Positions 1 through 6,900 of a stretch of DNA of 9,140 nucleotides are shown here, one piece after another (position 1 is the stretch's first letter; each line of letters starts with the position of its first letter). The position numbers and the translations under genes are program-made. Origin of the DNA: an uncultured Synergistia bacterium (GTDB lineage: Bacteria > Eremiobacterota > SpSt-956 > JAKJGF01); assembly GCA_937888925.1 (NCBI GenBank), contig CALARM010000260.1, forward strand, positions 1 to 9,140, given 5' to 3'. The notes under the pieces are model-generated. The model worked only from the letters and a program-made list of their open reading frames with translations, was not told the DNA's origin and ran no database searches.

Positions 1-1713
1 TATGATGACGAAATCAATCTCAATGATAATGACGAAGAAGAAGATTTACTCGACAGCGACGATACTGACGATGATGCTTCAGATAAATCCCGGACAAAAT
101 CTTACAGTGTTTATATAATATCTTTTTTACTCGGTGTTATTCTCTGCCTGGGAGCTGTTATATTTTACCTTTCAACAATGGCAAATCTTCAGGAACTTTC
201 CTTTATGCCCGAAGAAGCTCAGATGATTGTGAAAATACAGGTTGAACCCGGTATAAAAAAGGTAATATTTGCGGAACAGTATAAAAAAATCCATGAAAAC
301 CCTGATACGGAGAAAGGCGTATATGCAACCATTGATAGACTTATGGTAACGGTCTTTTTCAGAGAACCCCGGCAGGGTATTAATATAACGGCAGATTTCC
401 TGCCCTATGTTGACCCGGAAATGGCAGTGGCAGGGTTTAATATGGGAGCTAATCTTGCAGTAAAAATGCTCAGGCTTAATAACCCTGTAGATAAAATCCA
501 TACACTGGGTGCTTTTCGCATAAAAAACAGAGAAAAAGTGGATGAATTTTTTAATAAGGTTCAGGCTCAATACGGAGCAACAGAACAGGAAATGAACGGT
601 CATAAAATATTTGTTACCAGTAATTTTTCTTATGTTTTTTACAGGGACTTTGTTCTTATGGCAACCACACCTGATAAACTCCTTCTGTCTCTTGATACGG
701 TTCAGAAAAAACATAAATCTATATTGACAGATGAAAAATTTCAGCTTTATCGAAAGAAGATATCTAAAGATACAGTAGGATTTGCTTATGTCAATTTAAA
801 TTATTTAAGAGACGAATTTTGTAATATTTCAAAGATGTCGCAGGATTCTAATTTTGTTCAATTTTTTAAATCAGTAAAAATTATGGGCGCCTCCCTGGCA
901 CTCTCAGAGAAAGGGCTTTCACTGGAAACTCTGATGGTTCCGGAAGAAAATATAACAAATCCCGTGGCGGTGAAATATTTCTCACAGACAGCAAAGGAAC
1001 CTTTGAGTCCGACTTTTTTTGCGAAAGACAGCACTACAAATCTTATAGTTATTACTAATATAGTCGAATTGTTTGACGTATATACAGGCCTTACAGAGAA
1101 TTTAATCCCCGGAGTGAAAGATAATCTGGAAAATCTTGTAGAAAGCAGGTTGAGTCTTAACCTGGAAAGAGATATATTTGCTTCCCTTACGGGAGAACTT
1201 GCCCTGAGTTATCCTTCCAGAAATTCAGCGGAATTCGTCAGGGCTCTCTTTACAAAACCTCAGAAGCTTTTAGAGGGACTCGTTGTCATGGTAGGAGTAA
1301 ATCAGAATTCACGCCTTGAAAGTCTCATTGCCGGTGCCGACAGTCTCATATCTTTACTTGCCCCTCCTCCTCAGTTTAAAGGAGTGAGTATCATTACTGC
1401 CCCTGACGGCAGTATTTCCTATGCCTGTACCGATCATTTTATCATCCTCGGTATGGGTAAAGCCAGAAACAGAATAGAGGAACTTGTAGCGACAAAAAAA
1501 GATAGTCTTCAATCTGTAAATGATCTCTATAAAGAAAGAAACTTTGTCTATTCAAAAGAAGTTCTTGGAATTTCTTATATCAATCTAAAACTTATCTATG
1601 AAGGACTGGGGGCAGGTAAATCTGTGGAAAAGACTCCTGAAATATGGACCGTAAACAATAAAGCAGACAGCGCGATAAAAGCCACCCTTTATATTCCCTT
1701 TAAGATTATGTGA
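1..1713 (+). CDS. DUF3352-like single-pass membrane protein (5' end outside window)
   Basis: The reading frame is open from base 1 to the TGA at 1711-1713, giving 570 visible residues; the true start lies upstream, so the ATG at 178 is internal. Visible residues 1-30 are strongly acidic (Asp/Glu runs), followed by a membrane helix at about 35-57 (core SVYIISFLLGVILCLGAVIF) and then a long soluble region. That region has the rhythm of the DUF3352 family: an FxIKNREKVDEFF-type helix, a GHKIF strand, a DFVLMATTPDKLLLSLDT segment and DTVGFAYVNL, with a second similar set near the C-terminus (FIILGMGKARNRIEEL, then VLGISYINL). The positive RTK just before the helix and the acidic tail suggest tail inside, DUF3352 region outside. 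DUF3352 has no established function, and none is assigned here. The family call comes from pattern memory, not a search. The next gene starts 101 bases downstream on the same strand, with a possible promoter in the gap. Confidence 0.72.
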   Translation, partial: YDDEINLNDNDEEEDLLDSDDTDDDASDKSRTKSYSVYIISFLLGVILCLGAVIFYLSTMANLQELSFMPEEAQMIVKIQVEPGIKKVIFAEQYKKIHENPDTEKGVYATIDRLMVTVFFREPRQGINITADFLPYVDPEMAVAGFNMGANLAVKMLRLNNPVDKIHTLGAFRIKNREKVDEFFNKVQAQYGATEQEMNGHKIFVTSNFSYVFYRDFVLMATTPDKLLLSLDTVQKKHKSILTDEKFQLYRKKISKDTVGFAYVNLNYLRDEFCNISKMSQDSNFVQFFKSVKIMGASLALSEKGLSLETLMVPEENITNPVAVKYFSQTAKEPLSPTFFAKDSTTNLIVITNIVELFDVYTGLTENLIPGVKDNLENLVESRLSLNLERDIFASLTGELALSYPSRNSAEFVRALFTKPQKLLEGLVVMVGVNQNSRLESLIAGADSLISLLAPPPQFKGVSIITAPDGSISYACTDHFIILGMGKARNRIEELVATKKDSLQSVNDLYKERNFVYSKEVLGISYINLKLIYEGLGAGKSVEKTPEIWTVNNKADSAIKATLYIPFKIM

Positions 1714-1739
1714 TTTTCTATCTCACAGGAAAGGAATTT

Positions 1740-1768
1740 TTGAGAGTGTAAGATTGTAAACTTACTAT
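1740..1768 (+). promoter_or_regulatory. Candidate sigma70-type promoter for pcp
   Basis: TTGAGA (1740-1745, 5 of 6 to the -35 consensus), a 17-base spacer, then TACTAT (1763-1768, 4 of 6 to -10). An overlapping TATAGA at 1766-1771 is an alternative -10 with a longer spacer. Transcription would begin near 1775, giving a leader of about 40 bases before pcp. TGTAAAC (1755-1761) and GTTTACA (1789-1795) form a separated inverted repeat around this site. Read by eye only; AT-rich DNA produces many such matches. Confidence 0.3.
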
Positions 1769-1794
1769 AGAATAAGGTTTTCACAAAGGTTTAC

Positions 1795-1818
1795 ATGAAG
1801 ACACAGCCGAATGTATGA
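1795..1818 (+). CDS. Putative seven-codon leader peptide (MKTQPNV) coupled to pcp
   Basis: ATG at 1795 opens a seven-codon frame that ends at TGA 1816-1818. AAAGG (1785-1789) sits five bases before this ATG, a reasonable Shine-Dalgarno site. The stop overlaps the pcp ATG (1815-1817) as ATGA, the usual layout for translational coupling, while pcp itself has no recognisable ribosome binding site. The peptide has no runs of a single amino acid and no partner terminator hairpin is visible, so classical attenuation is not supported. It may simply be a ribosome-delivery device, or chance. Confidence 0.3.
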   Translation: MKTQPNV

Positions 1819-2408
1819 AAAAAATTATAATAAGTGGCTTTGATCCTTTTGATAAAATGAAAATCAACCCTTCCATGGAAGTAGTTAAAGAACTTCATAC
1901 CACGTCTGTAGAAGGGGTAGAGATTTACCCTCTCATCCTTCCTACTGTCTATGGAGTTTCTTCTGATATGGTCATAGAAAAAATAAAGGAAATAAGGCCT
2001 GACAGTGTTATAAGCCTCGGCCTGGCAGGGGGAAGAAAAAAAGTTTTTCTTGAAAGGTTTGCCCTTAATATAGACGATGCAAAGACTAAAGATAATAAAA
2101 AAATACAGAGAAGAGGTCTTGTAATAGCGGAAAACGGCCCTCATGCCTATAGTTCTACTATTCCTGTTACTGATATACTGAACAATCTTCACAGATATAA
2201 GATAAAAGCAGGTATATCCAATTTCTGCGGCACCTTTGTATGTAACCATGTTATGTATTCGACACTTCATTATATAGCTAGAAATAATCTGCCTGTAACA
2301 TATGGTTTTATTCATCTCCCGAAATTATCAAAGGGGAAGAATAACGTGACCGTTGAAAAATTGCTGAAAGCTGTAAAGATAGTCGTAACAGTTATTGGAA
2401 GGTCATGA
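1815..2408 (+). CDS. pcp: Pyroglutamyl-peptidase I (pyrrolidone-carboxylate peptidase, peptidase C15)
   Basis: This cytosolic cysteine peptidase removes N-terminal pyroglutamate (5-oxoproline) from peptides. The 197-residue product starts with the family signature (ISGFDPF, NPS at 18-20). All three catalytic positions are present: Glu80 in LERFALNIDDA, Cys143 in GTFVCNH, and His167 in FIHLPKL. The LAGGR motif (70-74) is also typical. At 197 residues it is slightly shorter than the usual 205-215; the shortfall is after FIHLPKL, where the loop before the last helix is reduced. The ATG at 1815 is the only usable start, because the frame upstream has no ATG, GTG or TTG and family alignment begins here. 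It lacks an obvious ribosome binding site and overlaps the stop of a short upstream frame, so it is probably translated by coupling. It is followed by a 220-base gap to the aminotransferase. Family assignment is firm; activity is inferred from the intact triad. Confidence 0.95.
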   Translation: MKKIIISGFDPFDKMKINPSMEVVKELHTTSVEGVEIYPLILPTVYGVSSDMVIEKIKEIRPDSVISLGLAGGRKKVFLERFALNIDDAKTKDNKKIQRRGLVIAENGPHAYSSTIPVTDILNNLHRYKIKAGISNFCGTFVCNHVMYSTLHYIARNNLPVTYGFIHLPKLSKGKNNVTVEKLLKAVKIVVTVIGRS

Positions 2409-2451
2409 TAAAAATTTTCTCTAAAGCTTCGAGCCTCAATTATTTACATAG

Positions 2452-2487
2452 AAAATGAAAAATCTGGATGATTTTTAGTGACATTTT
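2452..2487 (+). terminator. AT-rich hairpin downstream of pcp, possible weak terminator
   Basis: AAAATG (2452-2457) pairs with CATTTT (2482-2487), and AAAAATC (2458-2464) pairs with GATTTTT (2470-2476) around a five-base loop; AGTGA (2477-2481) bulges out on the right side. It lies 43 bases after the pcp stop. The stem is almost entirely A/T and no clean T-run follows, so it is not a textbook intrinsic terminator; it could also be an accident of base composition. Confidence 0.25.
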
Positions 2488-2497
2488 AAAAGGATTT

Positions 2498-2531
2498 TTA
2501 TCATTCAAAATGGAATTTATATATTTATAGT
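2498..2531 (+). promoter_or_regulatory. Candidate promoter for the aminotransferase
   Basis: Two overlapping -35/-10 pairs can be read. TTATCA (2498-2503), 16 bases, TATATT (2520-2525) would start transcription near 2532, just before the leader hairpin. TTCAAA (2504-2509), 16 bases, TATAGT (2526-2531) would start near 2538, inside the left arm. The first keeps the hairpin whole and is favoured for that reason only. Both -35 boxes match at 4 of 6. Confidence 0.3.
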
Positions 2532-2534
2532 AAA

Positions 2535-2623
2535 GGAGTGTGACTTCAGAATTGATCCATATGTTTCTGAATCTTGAAGTCTGACTCCTGTTATTATGTC
2601 TAATTTTAATTGAAGGGGAGTTA
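2535..2623 (+). promoter_or_regulatory. Structured mRNA leader with a possible ribosome-binding-site switch
   Basis: Left arm 2535-2548 pairs with right arm 2575-2588: five base pairs (GGAGT/ACTCC), a 2x2 internal loop, then seven (GACTTCA/TGAAGTC), with a 26-base apical loop. Two alternatives compete. First, TTCAGAA (2545-2551) can pair with TTCTGAA (2565-2571) instead. Second, the right-arm end TGACTCC (2582-2588) is complementary to GGAGTTA (2617-2623, one G-U pair), which includes the end of the ribosome binding site AAGGGGAG (2613-2620). The same right arm can therefore pair with either the left arm or the ribosome binding site. The complementarity is directly visible; regulation is inferred. 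I recognise no known riboswitch class, and there is no T-run for a transcriptional terminator. Confidence 0.4.
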
Positions 2624-2628
2624 CTATT

Positions 2629-3831
2629 ATGATAGATCTTGTTAAAAACTATGGTATCCATGCAAGAAGGATAAAGAAATCAGTTATAAGAGAATTATTA
2701 AAGCTTACTAACAAACCTGAAATGATTTCTTTTGCAGGAGGACTTCCTGATCCCACTCTGTTCCCAAAGGAAGATATCAAGGATATTTGTGCAAAAATTA
2801 TTGATGAATTCGGAAATTCTGCTTTTCAGTACAGTACTACGGAAGGTGAGCCTCAGTTAAAAAGAGAACTTATAAAACTTGCTGAAAAAGATGGCCTTAC
2901 CATCAATGAAGATAATATACTCATAACTGTTTCATCCCAGCAGGGCCTTGATTTGATAGGAAAAGTCTTTATTGATCCGAGTGACCCTGTTATAGTCGAA
3001 CTGCCGAGTTATGTAGGAGGACTTCAGGTTTTTCAGGGGTACGGTGCTCATATGCACGGTATACCTACAGATCATGACGGTATTCTCGTAGATGTTCTGG
3101 AAGAAACTCTTGAACAGCTTAAAGGTACGGAAGAACACTATAAATTTATCTATCTTGTTCCTGATTTTCAGAATCCTGCAGGAGTAACATTATCTCTGGA
3201 AAGAAGAAAGAAAGTAATAGAACTCAGCAAAAAATATGATGTACTTATTATAGAAGATACTCCCTACAGAGAACTCAGGTTTGAAGGACAGAGTCCACCT
3301 TCTCTTATGTCTCTTGATGATACGAATAATGTAGTAATGCTTCACACCTTCTCCAAAATATTTGTCCCCGGATTCCGTCTCGGATGGGTAATAGCCCACA
3401 CTGATATTATAAGAAAACTGGCATTTGCAAAACAGTCTGTAGATCTGTGTACACCTGCTTTTACACAGCTTATAACTTATGAATACTGCCGCAGAGGGTT
3501 ACTTGAAAAACATATAGAACAGGTAAAGAGTGTATATCATAAGAAAAGAGATGTAATGCTCAGGGCACTTGAGGAATATATGCCGAAAGAGGTCAGATGG
3601 ACCAGGCCACAGGGAGGTTTATTCCTGTGGATTATGTTACCGGAACATATAAACTGTGACAAACTATTTTATGAAGCAGTTGAACAGAATGTTGCCTTTG
3701 TTATAGGTTCTGCTTTCCATTGTGACGGACGGGGACAGAATACAATGAGATTGAATTTCTCATACCCCACACATGAAGAGATATATGAAGGAATAAAAAG
3801 ACTGGCAAAGGTTATAAAAGCGAAATTGTAG
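2629..3831 (+). CDS. PLP-dependent fold-type I aminotransferase, LysN (2-aminoadipate aminotransferase)-like
   Basis: This is a 400-residue, full-length class I/II aminotransferase that transfers amino groups between amino acids and 2-oxo acids. Lys243 in TFSKIFVPGFRLGW is the expected Schiff-base lysine. Other cofactor and substrate residues are visible: SSQQ (102-105), Asn182 in FQNPAG, Asp210 and Tyr213 in IIEDTPY, Arg250, and Arg374 in NTMRLNFS for the substrate carboxylate. The N-terminus RRIKKSVIRELLKLT then ISFAGGLP closely matches Thermus LysN, including the Ser/Arg pair (Ser18, Arg21 here; Ser20, Arg23 in LysN) known to govern recognition of several substrates. Substrate is therefore probably broad: 2-aminoadipate, leucine, glutamate or aromatic amino acids. 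No lysine-biosynthesis neighbours are present, so the exact role is open. ATG 2629 has a strong ribosome binding site, AAGGGGAG, eight bases upstream, which may be masked by the leader structure. The stop codon runs directly into the heptanucleotide repeat. Confidence 0.93.
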   Translation: MIDLVKNYGIHARRIKKSVIRELLKLTNKPEMISFAGGLPDPTLFPKEDIKDICAKIIDEFGNSAFQYSTTEGEPQLKRELIKLAEKDGLTINEDNILITVSSQQGLDLIGKVFIDPSDPVIVELPSYVGGLQVFQGYGAHMHGIPTDHDGILVDVLEETLEQLKGTEEHYKFIYLVPDFQNPAGVTLSLERRKKVIELSKKYDVLIIEDTPYRELRFEGQSPPSLMSLDDTNNVVMLHTFSKIFVPGFRLGWVIAHTDIIRKLAFAKQSVDLCTPAFTQLITYEYCRRGLLEKHIEQVKSVYHKKRDVMLRALEEYMPKEVRWTRPQGGLFLWIMLPEHINCDKLFYEAVEQNVAFVIGSAFHCDGRGQNTMRLNFSYPTHEEIYEGIKRLAKVIKAKL

Positions 3832-3894
3832 TGAGTAGTGAGCAGTGAGCAGTGAGTAGAAAAGGACAATTTTTTATTCACTACTCACTGCTCA
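3832..3894. repeat. Heptanucleotide repeat TGAGYAG forming a hairpin between convergent genes
   Basis: Four perfect tandem heptamers begin one base after the aminotransferase stop: TGAGTAG (3832-3838), TGAGCAG (3839-3845), TGAGCAG (3846-3852), TGAGTAG (3853-3859). Two inverted copies follow at 3881-3887 and 3888-3894. The last two left copies and the two right copies form a perfect 14-base-pair stem with a 21-base loop containing T6; other registers are possible because of the repeat. TCACCCTT also occurs twice just beyond (3903-3910, 3914-3921). The position between converging genes suits a bidirectional transcription barrier, but a T-run directly after the stem is missing on both strands (TTTATCC on plus). 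It resembles heptamer repeats found between genes in some bacterial genomes. Confidence 0.7.
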
Positions 3895-3952
3895 TTTATC
3901 CGTCACCCTTCATTCACCCTTTATTAGAACGTTTATTATCCTCGCGTCACGA

Positions 3953-6900
3953 TTAATGTTCCCCCAGGGTTATCTTATCTGCATAATTTTGAATTGGTAT
4001 TTTGGCAAGTACTTTTTTATTATTTTTATCAAATACGGCTATGGAATAATATCTTTTTCCCTGGTTTCCAAGTTCTGTAATATAGATATATATATAACCG
4101 CCGGGATTAATAACGAAGTCAACAGGATAGCCGGGAAGTTTAATACGTTCTTTTAATGTCATGTCCGACACCTGTATGAAAGCAATTTCCTGAGTTTTTT
4201 GATTGATAAGGTATAATTCCTTATTATCTGAGCTGACCATAATTTTAACAGGATTGAGTTGTTCTGATCCGGTAGATATTTTTTTTGTGTCTTCTTTGCC
4301 TGTACTGACATCTATCTTGGATATTTCATCAGTTTTATTATAGATTATAAATACATTCTGATTACTGGCAGCAATATCACATGACCCTTCTTTTATCGGA
4401 ATTCCTCCTTTTGTGGTGAAGGTATCTGTATCAATAGTCGTAAGAGAACTGTTTTTTTCATTGGTGTTTATAATATAAAAATATTTTCCGTCAGGGGAAA
4501 GGGCTGCTCCTGAAGAATTTATCGGTATGTCTTTTGAGGCGATTTCTGATCTGGTTGTTAAATCTATGGCTTTAAATTTATTATTGCTGTTGCTTAAAAG
4601 ATAAAGTTTCGTTTCATCAGGTGATAGAAGCATAAAGGTAATTTTTATACCACTGTCAAATTTAGCCAGAAAATTACCTGAAGATTTATTGCTTGTTGTG
4701 TCTATTATATATACATTACTGCCTTTATCTGTAATAAAAAGCTGTTTTTTCTTTAATGCACCGAGGACAAGATTACTCTCAAAACTTAAATTAATTTTTT
4801 GATTTACTGTATTTTTATTTATATCCAGTATAGAGAGTATTTTATCAGAACTCATAGAAATATATATTTTTTTGCCTTTTGCAGGGATATTTTTATAATA
4901 ATTGTAACCAAAATATCCACCTGTTAGAATACATACAATAACTGCCGCTATAAGCCCATATTTCAGGAATAATTTCCCGAGTTCCACACTCAGAGGGGTA
5001 ATATTTCCTATTTCTTCCATAGAGGCTTTTCTCTTATCCTGCATTTCCTTCTGCTTTTCAAGCAGTGAAGAGTCAAGCTCAACCATGGTGATTTTATTCA
5101 TTCTTTCTCTTATTACTTTAATATCTCCTCTTTCGGCAGGGTTTATTTTGACACATAAATCTACTATTGCTTCAACATTACTCGATATATAAGGATTGAG
5201 TTTTCTTACAGGACTGAATTCATAGGGCTGTTTTTCCGGGTTAACGCCTGTTAATAAATAATAAATAGTAGAGCCCAGTGCAAAAACATCGGCTTTTGTA
5301 TTGGTTATATCAACTCCTGTTTGTTCAGGGGCAAAATAGCCTATAGTTCCGTACATTGGAAACACCAGTTCCTGTTCAACAAGAAAGATTTCTCTTAATC
5401 CGTAATTTATAAATTTTACTTCTCCGTTGTAAGAGATCAGTATATTTCTGGGATTGAGATCACCTGCTACGATGGGAGGCTTCTGGCTGTGCAGATAATA
5501 AATAGCTTCACAGACTTTTGTTAATATTGCAAAAACTGTTGTAGAAGGCATACGGCTCTGTTTTTCCAGATGGCTTTTTATTATCTCTTCCAGAGTATAA
5601 CCTTCCACCTGTTCCATAACAATAAAAAGCCTTATAATACTTCTGTCACCGGAATAATTGAAGAAATAATCTGTTATTTTAATCAGGTTTTGATGATTTA
5701 AATTTTTTAATTTACCACCAAGTTTAACAAAATTGGAAATAACTCTTTCTCCGAGTCTCGGATTCTCTTTCGGTGGTTTATACTGTATTTCTTTAATAAT
5801 TTTTGAAACTTCCTGTCCTTCCGTATTATCCTGTTCACTCGTATCGAGTACCATATAAACTGCGCCGGAGTAATCCTTATGGATAATTTCTGCAATTTCA
5901 TATCTATCTTTAATGGATGTTCCTTCCTGAAGCGGTGGAAGCAGTGGAGCTGTATCCGGTTTACTCTGACATAGAGATTGTTTTTGTTCTCTCCAGTCTG
6001 CTGCAAGGCCTCTTGGAGGAGGTAATTTTTTTGCCGGTTGTGGCAGAAGTGGTTCTCCTGATGGTGTTTCCTGATCTTTTTCATCCTGTTTTTTCTTTGC
6101 ATATTTCTGGGCCAGTTTCTGTGCAAGACTTGTTCCACTTTTACTTTCTTCAGGAGGTTTTTCTTCCGGTTCTTTTTTCTTTTCTTCTACTGGTTTTTCT
6201 TCCAGTTCTTTTTTCTTTTCTTCTACTGGAGGAGTTTTTATAATACCAGAGGGAGGAGCTTTTGTGGGAGGTAATTTGGATGTTAATTTTGCAAATAACT
6301 CGGCACTTTTTTCTCTGGATTCCTTTGCCTTTTGAGCTGCCATCTCAGGACTGGATGAGGTATCCGTGTCTTCCACTTTTTTTATTTTAAGTGCTTCTGC
6401 TGCTGCCATATACTGTTTAACATCAAATCTCCTGGTCCCTCTCTTGGGAGCACTGTGGAATTTACCTTTAAGATCTGTATCATCAGAGCTTTCTTCATCA
6501 TAAGAAACAGATTTTTCAAGGGCAGGACTCACAGGTTTTTCGTCTGATAATGTAAATATATCAACAGGTTTTGCTTCAGGTAGTGCTTCCGATGGTTCTG
6601 CTATATGAGCAGAAAAGTCGGAAAGTGTATCTATTTTTACTTCTTCCTGTGGAGGTGGAGAAGTTCTGGAAAAAGAAAAGCTTTTTTTACTTAATTTTTC
6701 TTTAATATTTGTTACAAATTTATCAACTTTATCAGGTGTGGGAGCTACTTTAGTCTGCGGAGATTTCCCGGGTGATATAGCAAAAATAGATTTTGGTCTC
6801 TTACCCATAGAAAACTGGAGCAGAAAATTAGAAATTTCCTGTAATCCCGGCCTGTCCTCCTGTCTGGGTGAAAGACCTCTTGCTATGAATTCATTCAGTT

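Noticed and set aside
172..714. Open frame on the minus strand, opposite the DUF3352 gene
   Set aside because: Cys/His/Phe-rich, low-complexity translation typical of an antisense shadow; the plus frame has a clear membrane helix and family pattern.
1791..2315. Minus-strand open frame across pcp
   Set aside because: The plus strand encodes pcp with an intact catalytic triad; the antisense translation has no recognisable domain.
2535..2588. Intrinsic terminator before the aminotransferase
   Set aside because: The stem is interrupted by an internal loop and no T-run follows; a leader structure affecting translation explains it better.
3832..3921. CRISPR-like array
   Set aside because: Repeats are seven bases, tandem and without spacers; no cas genes are present.
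5707..6243. Overlapping frames on both strands in the kinase linker region
   Set aside because: They are by-products of the repetitive polypurine linker; their translations are Leu/Val/Phe or Arg/Asn-rich with no motif or ribosome binding site.
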